From the NCBI GenBank assembly GCA_951217055.1, contig OX578284.1, positions 43,303,467 through 43,367,466 of the forward strand: a stretch of 64,000 nucleotides of DNA, read 5' to 3'. Shown piece after piece: positions 52,232 through 62,975 of the stretch. The notes under the pieces were generated by a model. The model saw only the letters and a list, made by a program, of their open reading frames with translations, made no database searches and had not been told where the DNA came from. Positions within the stretch are counted from its first letter, which is position 1, and every line of letters begins with the position of its first letter. This DNA comes from Gerris lacustris (lineage: Eukaryota > Arthropoda > Insecta > Hemiptera > Gerridae). A program made the position numbers and the translations under genes.

Positions 52232-52676
52232 TTAGGTTTGTTCCAACCAAGCATTGTACCGTCCGCGGGATCGTCACGGACATGCGCAATGAATAAAAGC
52301 CGTTCCAAGCTGACTTGTGACAGTGTTTCGTACCGTCCACGAAACTGTTCCAACCCGGGCAGGATTCGTTTGCGAACCGTTCACTGTACGGTCCCAACGA
52401 TCCTCTGACAATACCATGTACTGGTTTCATGGTTTGTATGACATGCGCAGTTATGTCAATAGTCACAAATATCAACAAGAAGGTTCCCCAACTGTTAGGT
52501 TTCCTTGAATGTTTTTAATACGGTGCGAATTATAGTCCTAAACCCGTTCCAACCTGACATGATTTTATTACAGTACAATGTTAGCGCATGCGTATAAAAC
52601 CTGTCCTAAACGATTCTCGAACGATCCGCGGGACGATACAAAGGACGGTACAAATAGGGGTGTTAGAACAAACCTA
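52232..52676. mobile_element. Inverted-repeat element, CpG-containing (about 445 bp)
   Basis: Ends AGGTTTGTTCCAAC and GTTAGAACAAACCT, with inner matches 'ttgtaccgtcc' and 'ccgcgggatcgt' / 'acgatccgcggga'. The interior repeats 'ccgttccaa' and 'aacccg'. Superfamily not identified. Confidence 0.65.
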
Positions 52677-52759
52677 TTGTATATAGTTCGTGTAATTATA
52701 TTGAAAAAGAAGCTTCTCCGGATGCATGTTTCTTGTTCAGCTCCTAGTAACTTAAGTTT

Positions 52760-53400
52760 TTAAAGTTTCAGACGCAAAAATTATCTCTATATTCTCAAGA
52801 ATTACGCTTATGTTTTGTTATTTTGGTTATGCAGCTTTAAATTTTTAATAATAAATACAAAAAACCTTTAATCTTCCAAAACAAAGGATTTGTTGATGAG
52901 GGAACGAGAAATGATTGAATGATTCTGTCATAGAAATGGTTTTTGTAGTAAAAATACTTTAAGATCTGTAACTAGATATTTTTTAAGGAAACAGTGGACT
53001 GAATGCTTCTATATGAAAATAATTCATTGCTCCTTGATGATTCATAGCTCCTTATTACTGATAATGAAACTATCTGTATTCCAGACGTTTAGGGAATTGT
53101 TTGTAATTTATGTTGGTAGAATTGTGAGACAAGTTAAGCTTCCGAGCTCTTCTATTACCACCAAGCCTCAAATATACTTTCAATCCAACAATTATTATAC
53201 AAGATTGGCTTTAACTATTTGAACTTAACAAAATAGTCTTTCATTCAATATATTTTAATAACTAATATATAGGTAATACCGGTGGGTCACTCTGGTGGAA
53301 CTTTAACAAAAAGAATAAGAATATTGACACAATATGGATAAATATAACCGTTCCTATACAACTTCGTTCCCGATTCAATGTAGCAAAAAAAGAGTCAGCT
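52760..53400. other. Gene-free stretch, nothing recognised
   Basis: AT-rich; short frames only. Confidence 0.4.
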
Positions 53401-53408
53401 AAATGAAA

Positions 53409-53525
53409 CGATGATCCTGGACCCTAATATTCCTAATAACCAATGACCTTGGATCCTAATAACCGATGATCTTGGATCCTAATAACCGATGATCCTGGTT
53501 CCCAATGAACCGATGATCCCAAATA
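53409..53525. repeat. Short tandem repeat, about 24-bp period
   Basis: About four copies of 'taataaccgatgatcctgga' with 'tcc', becoming irregular at the ends. Confidence 0.75.
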
Positions 53526-53564
53526 AACGGATCTTTATTAGTTGAAAGAACTTAAAAAGATAAA

Positions 53565-53820
53565 ACTTGTTTGACTTCCACTCGAGTGAGCATAATGTAA
53601 GACAATGCACTTGGTGGTTGACTTATTGTAACACTTATTGGTTTTTTTTTTTTTTTTTTTTTTTTTTTGAGGATCTTAGTTTTAAGGAGTCGTAATGTCA
53701 GTCTTTAAAACACATATTAATACTTCCATTAGAGTGACAATGACGGCGAACTTTAGGAGGAAGCATGAGAATGGCAAGAGACACAACTTGTTTGACTTCC
53801 ATAACGTCAGACTATAAGAG
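53565..53820. repeat. Diverged monomers of the 74-bp satellite, left part
   Basis: 'cttgtttgacttccactcga', 'ttccattagagtgacaatga' and 'gagaatggcaagagacacaa' match the array at 55.8-56.8 kb. A T run (53642-53668) interrupts it. Confidence 0.72.
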
Positions 53821-53894
53821 CGAATATTTTCTTTTATTCATAAATAATTAATTTTAATTTGTTAAATTAATTAAAGTGAGTCACATAAAATATG

Positions 53895-55683
53895 TTTTTC
53901 CGTGGTAGGCTGTGAAATAGTAACTTTAGAGCCTAAAAAACATAGCTAAAATCCATTTTTTCATTACGTGGACTTAAAAAATCTTTTCATTACTCCTAGC
54001 TGTAAAGAAAAAATCTTTTACGTCCTAGGCACTAAAAGATTTTTTCTTTACGGCGGGTAGTTGTCAAAACTTCCGTTAGTAGTGCTGCAGTCTTTGTAGA
54101 AATGCTTCTATTACGATAAAAATCCGCTAGATGTCAATGCGTTTTATTTATCTTTTCTTATAGTGTAACCTCATTTTAAGGTTTCTTTTTTAAGCTTTTA
54201 TTTAACTTGCAATGTTTGTATGTATGCGTATGTACGGGTTACATCTTGCATTGGAATTTTAAAGCAGTTATCCTCAACCGATTGAATTGAAATTTGGCAT
54301 ACATGTTTAGTTTGGATGACAATGCATGGTTAGCTAAGTGACGCCATCCTATATGGCGGACAGCCCAAGATGGCGGATTAGTTATTTTTTAAGCACGCCC
54401 ATGATGGGTATCAAATGAAAGGGTTTGTTGAGAAGAATACGAATAAAAGCTTTTTTTTTAAATAAAATTATTTAAAATCTCTCTCTCCTTTCCCATTTAA
54501 TCTATTATAATAGAATATCTCTTGTTTATTTTGTTAAATTCTTGTACAGGCCTTTTCTTGTTTACTTAATTTTATTCTATAGATCCAGGCAATGTTTTTA
54601 TACCTTCAGTTTCAAATCTGTTAACATCAATTACTATAGTTACAGACGTAGCTTATAATTTATTTAGTTTACTACACTTAATTTAATGTTTAGTTTTATG
54701 TGCGATTTCTAGGGGTCCCGTTTTTAATGCAAAGGGAACTCCAAAAGTTGTGACACTCAAGTTAGTTTTAAGTGCAGAGTGTTTATAAGCTGCATAAGGA
54801 TAACTACCCCTAAGTCTTCCTCTTTCTTCACTACATAAGCTGGGTGAGAATTAAAGTTTAATTTTACAACACATCGTTTAGGACTCTCCATAGTTTTGGA
54901 ACCGTATTATTCATAACTGTGTACAGTGTAGGTACACTTATCATCTTCATTTTATCTTTATTTTTTTATAATAATAATAATAACCTGATAAATTGGACTT
55001 TCAAAATTAACTAATTTCACAGGCATATATATGTAAGATTTCGTTCATATTTACCTTTGAACACTTGATTTAATAATTTAAATTTAATAGGACATTAGTT
55101 TTTTATTTAATTTGGAATATAATTATGTGTTAACAACCTTATTTTTATTGGATATAATAGTATATTATGTTACAAGGCTGTGAAGTGAGTTTTTTCTTTA
55201 CCGCGGCAATTACATTTACTGTCGAGCGAAGCGAGACAGTAAATATTGCCAAGGTAAAGAAAAAACACTTCAAAGTCGCGTAGCATATGCTATTTTTTCC
55301 GAGGTAGCAGACAATGAAAAAACATTAAATATTAATCACTAATCAATATATAATAATAACAAATATTAGTACATACTTAAGACTTAAAAAAAGAAACCTT
55401 AAAATGAGGTTACACTATAAGAAAAGATAAACAAAACGCATTGACATCTAGCGGATTTTTATCGTACTAGAAGCATTTCTACAAAGACTGCAGCACTACT
55501 AACGGAAGTTTTGACAACTACCCGCCGTAAAGAAAAAATCTTTTAGTGCCTAGGACGTAAAAGATTTTTTCTTTACAGCTAGGAGTAATAAAAAGATTTT
55601 TTAAGTCCACGTAATGAAAAAATGGATTTTAGCTATGTTTTTTAGGCTCTAAAGTTACTATTTCACAGCCTACCACGGAAAAA
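53895..55683. mobile_element. 1.8-kb DNA element with TIRs of about 300 bp
   Basis: Left arm 53895-54194 starts TTTTTCCGTGGTAGGCTGTG. The right arm 55383-55683 is its inverted copy and is nearly identical by eye. Each arm contains the inner palindrome 'aaagaaaaaatcttttacgt' / 'actaaaagattttttcttta'. The interior (54195-55382) holds repeat-like text ('gattgaattgaaatttggca', 'gccatcctatatggcgga') and a hairpin at 55181-55272, but no transposase. It splits the 74-bp satellite into two parts. Confidence 0.82.
55181..55272. repeat. Hairpin with CpG-rich loop
   Basis: 'ttttttctttaccgcggcaa' pairs with 'ttgccaaggtaaagaaaaaa'. The loop contains 'actgtcgagcgaagcgagac', itself a small palindrome. Confidence 0.75.
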
Positions 55684-55789
55684 GTTTATTTTTTCTTGTA
55701 TATTACCAATTTTTTTTTTCTTTTTTTTATATTTTTTTATATTTTCTTTTATTTGTTTTGTATTGTGAACAAGGCCCTGACCCTACAGT

Positions 55790-56790
55790 TACAATCACCA
55801 TAAGAGTAAGCATAGTGACTGATAAAAGTGAATCAGGAGAATGGCAAGTTTGTTCGACTTCCATTAGAGTGAGCTTAAAATTGTACTTTAAAAGCGTAAA
55901 ACGAAAATGGCAAGAGTCACAGCTTGTTTGACTTCCATCAGAGTCAGCATAAGTCGTACTTTTGGAGTGAAATACGAAACACGAGAATGGCAAGAGACCT
56001 AACTTGATTGCCTTCTATTAGAGTGAGCATAGCGCCGTTCTTTAAGACCAAAACACGAGAATGGCTACTCACTTAACTTGTTTGACTTCCATTAGAGTGA
56101 GCATAAAATCGTACTTTAAAAGCGTAACACGAGAATGGCAAGAGACCTAACTTGTTTGCCTTCTATTAGAGTGAGCATAGCGCCGTTCTTTAAGATCAAA
56201 ACACGAGAATGGCTAGACACTTAACTTGTTTGACTTCCATTAGAGTGAGCATAAAATCGTACTTTAAAAGCGTAACACGAGAATGGCAAGAGTCACAACT
56301 TGTTTGACTTCCATCAGAGTCAGTATAAGTTGTTCTGTAGGAGGGAAGCACGAGAATGGTAGGAGTCACAACTTGTTTGACTTCCATCAGAGTCAGTATA
56401 AGTTGTTCTGTAGGAGGGAAGCACGAGAATGGCAAGTGACACAATTTGTTTCAATTTCATTAGAGTGAGCTTAACGCCGTTCTTTAAGAGCAAAACACGA
56501 GAATGGCTAGACACTTAACTGGTTTGACTTCCATTAGAGTACGCAAAGCCAAAGTGTTCTACTTTAAGAGGGAAACATGAGAATGGCAAGAGACACAATT
56601 TGTTTAAATTCCATTAGAGTGAGTATAACGTCGTTCTTTAGGAGGGAAACACGAGAATGGGAAGTGACACAATTTGTTTCAATTTCATTAGAGTGAGCAT
56701 AACATCGTACTTAAATAGCGAAACACGAGAATGGCAAGAGACCTAACTTGTTTGACTTCCATTAGAGTGCGACCACAACGTCGCACTTTA
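55790..56790. repeat. Satellite array, about 74-bp period, 13 units
   Basis: 'gagaatggc' or close variants recur at about 55838, 55903, 55983, 56058, 56131, 56205, 56279, 56352, 56425, 56499, 56579, 56653 and 56727, mostly 73-75 bp apart. Units have 'acttgtttgacttccattag' with 'agtgagcata' and variants. Two units at 56.28-56.42 kb are almost identical. Confidence 0.92.
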
Positions 56791-57271
56791 ACATGTTGAC
56801 GTGATAATAATTACACACGTCCCAGCATTAAAAATAAATTTATAATATAATCCGTAACTACAATTTAAATGAGTATAATTGTAATTTATATTGTTGATTT
56901 AAATAAAAGAAGAATCTTAATGCATTTAATTAATTTTTCTCGTAAATATAATAAATACTTAAAGACATATAAAATTACTTCCTATTTAAAGAAGAGGTCG
57001 TGGTCTTATCATCCAAATTATCTATTTTTATGTATTGTGAAATACGTAATATTATTATACCAAATATAATTATTTTATTTTAGCTTTTTAAAGTTGTGGT
57101 GGTAATTATGTTAGTGAGAGAAATTAGTTTCAAATAAGTATGGCCACCATGTTGAACCAGAATTTCCGTTTCGGACACCTTTTATAAAAGTTATTTGTGC
57201 CATAATAGGAAGAACTTCTGAAGTTAATAGTGCAATTGATTCCAGAGATGTCGTCAGGTCGATTTTTGGTA

Positions 57272-57505
57272 CATCTTTAGATTGTTACTCCCCTGTGTTT
57301 TTTTTAGAATATAAATGACTGACTAAATAACTATTAAGACAAAGCGATGTTTATAGTGCAATGTACTTTCGGACAAAGGAATATCACACTTCTGTTTTTA
57401 TAAGGGGAGTAACAGTCTAAAGAAGAACATTCTGTACACCTTCTTTATATTGTTACTCCCCTCTGTTTTTTTTTATAAAGGGAGTAACAATCTAAAGAAG
57501 TGCCG
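57272..57505. mobile_element. M3 hairpin family, two further copies
   Basis: Arms 'cttctttagattgttactcc' type occur at 57280, inverted at 57402-57423, again at 57440 and inverted at 57480-57505. Two hairpins therefore lie side by side. The first has a 90-bp loop, the second only a short one like the 41.49-kb copy. Confidence 0.72.
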
Positions 57506-57529
57506 ATTTTTTTTATATAAATGGCCGAC

Positions 57530-58320
57530 ATCTTGAATCAAAATTTTGAATAATAAAAATATTTCTTTTTAGCATCATCTAGCTGGTAAGATGAACCAAT
57601 GTAGAATAGAAAATTTCATGGTCAGTTCCACATACATATATCGTGCGATAAGTCAGTCAGTGGCTTTTGGATTATATATAATGAGCCCTTGGGGCCCGTG
57701 GCAACGGGCTTAATTTTATATTTAGAAAAATAAGTAAATTAATTTAGATATCTGTATAGATAAGTTATTATATCTATATGAAGACCAAAAAATCAAAACA
57801 AACATTTATTTTTATTCCAATAAATGTGGTTGCATTACCTTATACCAATAAAAATAATTTCAAGATGGGTTATCGTCGGAGCACTACTCGATTATATAAT
57901 TAATATAATATTTATACAGATAATTCTAATATTATAGATGAATAATAAGAAAATGACCCAAGTCTTAAACCAAAGTAGTCCCTAATCCGAAATTGATTCC
58001 TAATCAAGCTTATTTAAATAATTTAAAAATTGGTCAGATAAATCAAACAAAACATTCTCTTATAGATGTTGGTACTGTATTTAGGTCCCATACTATCTCA
58101 AATATTTGATTTATTTTTAAACAAATTTAAAAAGTGGTCAACAGGTTGTTGTTTACGTTTACGTTTTGTTTTCGATTTTTAACAAGATCATATTTATTTT
58201 CTTTAAAACCTCGATAGCTTTTCCCGGGAACTTATGGTTAAGATTCGTTAACCTTTTTTTTTAACGTTTATTTTGATCAAAACTCTCGGAACCGTTTTCG
58301 AGGGATTTGTTTTATTTTGA
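57530..58320. other. Gene-free AT-rich stretch
   Basis: Starts with 'aaatggccgacatcttgaat', a motif typical of the R-type repeats; otherwise nothing recognised. Confidence 0.4.
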
Positions 58321-58329
58321 ACTAATTTT

Positions 58330-58445
58330 AATTTCTCGATTTCACATCAGAGTATGATTTTTCTGAACATGTATGCCAAATTTAATAGAAATCAGCCAAA
58401 TAGTTTAAGCTCCCCGCGTATTTTTTTTAAACCTCTTTTTTGAAT
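58330..58445. repeat. R2-type fragment, inverted
   Basis: Read on the minus strand it gives 'ggctgatttctattaaattt' and 'acatgttcagaaaaatcata', as at 35.93 kb. Confidence 0.5.
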
Positions 58446-58904
58446 TCAGGGGAGCTCAAAACGTGGGAATCCATCAAAATCTCAAAACCTAATTGTTGCA
58501 CCATCACAAAACTTTCTCTTCATATATACTACGTATATTTAGAGAAAGTAAAATAACGAGAGGAAGGGGATATAACTAAATTCTAGGTGTTGATAGAGCT
58601 TTTAATTCTTACGTTTGTTGGTTTATCATTTAATCTTATCATTTATCCTAATTGTAAATTAATTGAACCCTCAGGCAACTGAGATTTCTTTTACGAGTTT
58701 TCCTTCAAACTTTATTACTTAAATGTGCTAAATTGTATATTGTATGTTTTAAATAATTGAGTTCAGAGAAGTTAAAGGAAACAGATAGCTTTACTTCTGC
58801 ATTTTTCGACTTTTTTTTATTATTAAATTAGATTAACTCGTTTTAAGATTCCCCTAATTCCAAATGAGTTTTTTGGAACAGCACAAATAAACCAATTTTG
58901 GTTC

Positions 58905-59000
58905 CTGAGGTAAATGACATTTTATTATGTCTCCGATTTAAAAAAAAAAATCTGATCAGAAATCCGTTTCAGATATCAGGAAACACAACGCGCTGGATCT
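58905..59000. repeat. R1-type fragment
   Basis: 'attatgtctccgattt' and 'tcagaaatccgtttcagata' match the first third of R1. Confidence 0.5.
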
Positions 59001-59698
59001 GTCTCATAATGATCTAAAACATTTGTTGATGTGTTCGCACAAAAAAAAAAAAAATTGATGTTATTAATTTTTAAAAAAGATTAATGTATTAACTTAAATG
59101 CTCCTCAATGTCAATGGAGTTAACATCCAATGATTTAGTCGAAATCTTCCAAATAAATCTCCACGTATAGTTTATACGTGCGTATTTTGCACGTGGGTGA
59201 TGATGCCTTTGGTTATTTGTAGCTTGTTGCTGATTCTTTTGACTTTTTAATTCCTATTTTACATTAGTGTTGATTTTATGTGATTTAAAAAGAATTTCAA
59301 GATATTATTTCTCTAAGAAAAACCTATGATTTTTTTTTTATCTAATCAATATTAGGAATAACTACATTTAACGAAATGAATTAATCAACTGTGTACCTGA
59401 AATGCATTAAAATGGCATAAATAGTGATGTGGCACTTAAGGAATTCCGTGTTGAATTGTTCTCTTGTATCGGCCATCTTTATTTTCAATATGGCAACCAA
59501 GTATAATTTTTTTGGGAAAACCTTAAATATTCTTCATCTACCTGAAAAGCACTTTAAAATTATACGTAACATGGCATATAAGCATCGACTTATTTTTTTC
59601 AACACCCTCATTTCGGCCATATTTAATTTCAAAATGCCGGCAGAAAATTAAAGTTATGTAATAATAAGTTACATATTCTTTCCCTACTCTTAAATACC
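59001..59698. other. Gene-free AT-rich stretch
   Basis: Contains R-type motifs ('ggccatctttattttcaa', 'atttcaaaatgccggc'); no gene. Confidence 0.4.
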
Positions 59699-59809
59699 TT
59701 TATCTACGATTGATACGAAATATAAACATTATATCTTTGTTTAGATGCGTAGAAAGTGATTATTAACGTACTTGTATTCATTGCGCATGCGCGTCTCATA
59801 GTTCTGAAT

Positions 59810-59853
59810 AATTCCTCTTCTTTACCGCACTAGTGCGGTAAAGAAGAGGAATT
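59810..59853. repeat. Perfect 44-bp palindrome
   Basis: 22-bp arms with no loop, centred on 'gcactagtgc'. The sequence runs 'aattcctcttctttaccgca' to its mirror. Copy A at 36.5 kb has the same site but imperfect. Confidence 0.95.
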
Positions 59854-59957
59854 CTTCAGCTTTACGCACGATTAGTGAGTTTGTTTACATTTAACAAAAC
59901 TAATTTGGTGTTCTTTTATTAAAGTAACTGTTTATATCGAGTTTTTAGTGAAAAACA

Positions 59958-60110
59958 ATGAGTGAATCAAGTGACTTTGACGAAAATGTGGAGAATAATA
60001 ATCCCCCAGAAATAATTAATTCGGCAAAAAATACAACTAATGAATTAATGCCATCTTTATCAAGAGAGAGATACGAACTTACATACAGCAAGTTTATTTG
60101 TTTCTGTATT
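59958..60110 (+). pseudogene. N-terminal exon fragment, possibly of a tyrosine-recombinase-like (KIAA1958-type) protein
   Basis: The frame starts 'MSESSDFDENVENN', then 'NSAKNTTNELMPSLSRERYE' and 'LTYSKF'. An acidic start followed by L(M/L)PxxSRxRYxxxYxxF is, from memory, the opening of insect KIAA1958-like/Crypton-type proteins. The similarity ends after about 45 residues, where sequence shared with copy A turns non-coding (the frame formally runs to 60278). The identification is tentative. Confidence 0.45.
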
Positions 60111-60572
60111 TATTATTTAAATCTAACAATCGTAGATAAAGTACGGTACGCAACTCGTGCGAAAACGGCATTTTGCATTGCTCGTGTGGTTTTACCACCC
60201 TCGCTATCGCTCGGGTGCAAACTCCACACTCGCATGCAAAATGCTACTTTCCGCACTCGACGCGTAATGTACTATTAAGCGCAATATTCTACTAAATATT
60301 TATATATATTTTCATTAAAATACCTTGAATAGTTATAATAATAAAACAAATTTTATTATTTTACAATGACTAATAAAAAATAGAGATAAATTAAAAAAAA
60401 ACGGCAACACTAAAATCGTTTTGCCTTTGTTTTGTTTTCACTTGATGACTCAAACTTTCGTATTTTTACAACTTTCAGTTCTTTAAATCTTTTATCTATT
60501 AAAAAAGGAACAGGATAATTAGTGTAATTTTTCTGCCATAATTAGCGTCGTTAGCAGATAATATATTGTATG

Positions 60573-61331
60573 CAGTGCTCGATTTCTAGAAATTGAGGTG
60601 CCGGAACTATACTCAACCCCCCCCCCCCCCCTTAAAGAAGGGGGGTCCGGGAAAATTTTAAATATAAGCGTTCAAAAACAGCATTTTAAGCAGTTTTAGA
60701 CATAAACCCACACGGCAATCAGGTGGGTTTCGTGTGGAAACTTATCATTTTAAGTAGTATTTTTTTATTAACAATTGCTTGATTAGCATGTCACGTGTTG
60801 TTATAATACTCTCAATAAATAAATAGGTACTTAGGTTTATACAAATAATTAAATCAACAAAACATTCCCTGTTTCACTCTCCCCGGGCGAGTTTCGGCAC
60901 AGCTTCTCTGCACAGCACTTATTTAATACGATCCCTGCCATCAAAAAATCCTTTGTTGTTTCAGGTTATTATAATTTAGTAGTATAATCTCAACAAAAGA
61001 GATTTTTTTTTTATTTGGAAAAAAAAATATATATTTGCCCCAGGGTCACGGGCCGGACAAAAGCTTACTCAGGCGCAGCTTAAGAACGACAGGCACTTAG
61101 AGTTAGCATGGAGCTACATTTATATTCTTTATTAATAAATTGCGAGCTACTCTAGGGTAATACTATGCTGTCAATTTAATACATGATGTCCTTAATAAAA
61201 TTTGTAGCCACTCACTGACAAACAAAATTTTAACTATGGATTTAAAAATAATCTTAGTGCCGATAATTTTATTTTTTTATTTATCAGAGAGAGAGGTCCC
61301 GGAACGCCGTTCCGCCTCAAATCGAGCACTG
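60573..61331 (+). mobile_element. hAT-type nonautonomous element, copy 2 (759 bp)
   Basis: Ends CAGTGCTCGATTT and AAATCGAGCACTG, with a perfect 8-bp duplication ATTGTATG (60565-60572, 61332-61339). Inverted relative to copy 1 at 18398. Contains a C run (60609-60620). It is longer than copy 1; the extra 'cagggtcacgggccggacaa' region near 61.04 kb may be an insertion. Confidence 0.9.
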
Positions 61332-61384
61332 ATTGTATGTAACTATGCAGCAAAGGAAACATTCATAACTCGTTTAAAGATTAC

Positions 61385-61490
61385 CTGCTTCGGCTTCGGT
61401 TACACCTTAGCAGTTAAATTTTCCTACCTCGGCTTCGCCTCTGCAGTAAATTTGTTTAGCCTATTCTCGCCTTCGGCTCGGAATTAAAAC
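61385..61490. repeat. CpG-rich 'cttcgg' segment
   Basis: 'gcttcggcttcggttac', 'cctcggcttcgcctctgcag' and 'ctcgccttcggctcgg' follow each other; unusual in this AT-rich setting. Confidence 0.5.
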
Positions 61491-61801
61491 TTAAAAAACT
61501 TGTTAGCAAAATTCCATTTTGCAGCCTAGTAACATAAATAACTATTTTATGTCATGCTGACTAAAACCATTTTTTAGTTTACCGCCATCTTGAAGACATT
61601 AAAAATGACTGCTTAAAAATTAACTGATTTCGTTCAGCCAGTTTTAGCATATAAAATACAGACAGACATACTCATAAATATATTGCTCATACATACAGAC
61701 AGAAAGGCAGGAAAAAATTTAAGTCCAGTTTTGGTTATAGTAATGTTTGAAATGAGAAAGTATTTAACAATTTAATTCTGATCAATTTTCAGCAGTCAAA
61801 A

Positions 61802-61971
<170 letters not shown>

Positions 61972-62129
61972 GAAGATAAACAATACTGAATTATTAAAAT
62001 AAGTTGATGTTTTATATTAGTTTTATTTTTGTATGTTTACGCAATTTCAGTATGCTGTAACCCACATTTTATGATTTATTACTGTAGTCTACATATTGTT
62101 TTTCATTTGATTAAACTTTGGCAGTGACA

Positions 62130-62520
62130 TTAATTTTGTAACAATGATTTTTTTCACGTGGGTACTATCAATACACATGTACATGAAATTTAGTTTCTTG
62201 GAATGGGCACCTCCAGTTTGGTTTTTGGTGTATGAGGCAGAGTAAAGTGGGGGTGCTAGGTGGGTGTGGGGGCATCGTGTAGGAGTATTCTGGGATAGCC
62301 AAGCCCTAGGCATGCAGTAGGATCGATTCTGAGGCTGTTACTTGCCGGGGTTGCCGCCACAGTACGCCACCGTACTTTTACCAACCAAGGGTGGGGGGTG
62401 TTCTGTCCTCAGTACTAACTCGATGTCTGGCCATTATCAATCTCCGGGCCACTTTTACTAGAAAACGGGCCAAAAACCGACCTAAAACCCCCCCTCTCCC
62501 CTCCGGATCCACCATATATA
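62130..62520. other. Unassigned GC-richer segment ending in TA repeat
   Basis: 'gggcacctccagttt' to 'cctccggatccaccatat', then (TA)n. It looks like a repeat unit with a microsatellite tail; 'ggatcgattct' (62321) weakly recalls a B box. Not classified. Confidence 0.35.
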
Positions 62521-62893
62521 AATATATATATATATAACAATAATTATCCAACATATTATCAAATTTTCATTTGGTTTTTTTAATTACATACTATTTATAT
62601 AAATTTTGTTCACGTACGAAAGAAAAAGTTTAAGTAGTTGATTGTTTCTCCTTCCTATTTGTTAGAAAATTTAACCGAATTTTCTCTAGTTGCAAAAATT
62701 AAAAAGTGTGCTTTAAAATAAAGCGGAAACATGTATATATTTACTGCATAATGGTATATAACTTACTTTTATACATACATAAAAAATAACATTCATATAT
62801 GTATATTCCTAACTGTAATCATGTGATATTTTCTTCTAGTTTATGTTACTTAACCTTACATATTTCTATATCTATATGCATGTAGATGTACGA

Positions 62894-62896
<3 letters not shown>

Positions 62897-62971
<75 letters not shown>
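62897..62971. repeat. (TA)n microsatellite
   Basis: About 37 TA units. Confidence 0.95.

Positions 62972-62975
<4 letters not shown>

Larger units (their letters stand above)
59699..60276 (+). mobile_element. Short exon-carrying repeat, copy B (578 bp)
   Basis: Paralogous with 36387-36971 over its whole length. In order: 'tttatctacgattgatac'; 'attgcgcatgcgcg' (an NRF-1-site-like box); a 44-bp perfect palindrome (59810-59853); an ATG at 59958; an inverted 'caatcgtagataaa' (60127); and a 3' hairpin with a 'ctcgctatcgctcgg' loop. Homology stops at 'gtactatt' in both copies. Confidence 0.78.

Noticed and set aside
52132..52508. Overlapping open frames on both strands at 52.1-52.5 kb
   Set aside because: They arise from the GC-richer interior of an inverted-repeat element; none resembles a protein.
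55790..56790. CRISPR-like array or repeat-protein gene
   Set aside because: Repeats are contiguous 74-bp units with no spacers; 74 is not a multiple of three, so no repeat protein is encoded.
62089..62313. 74-codon minus-strand frame as a gene
   Set aside because: No motif, compositionally mixed, and lies in a repeat-like segment with a TA tail.
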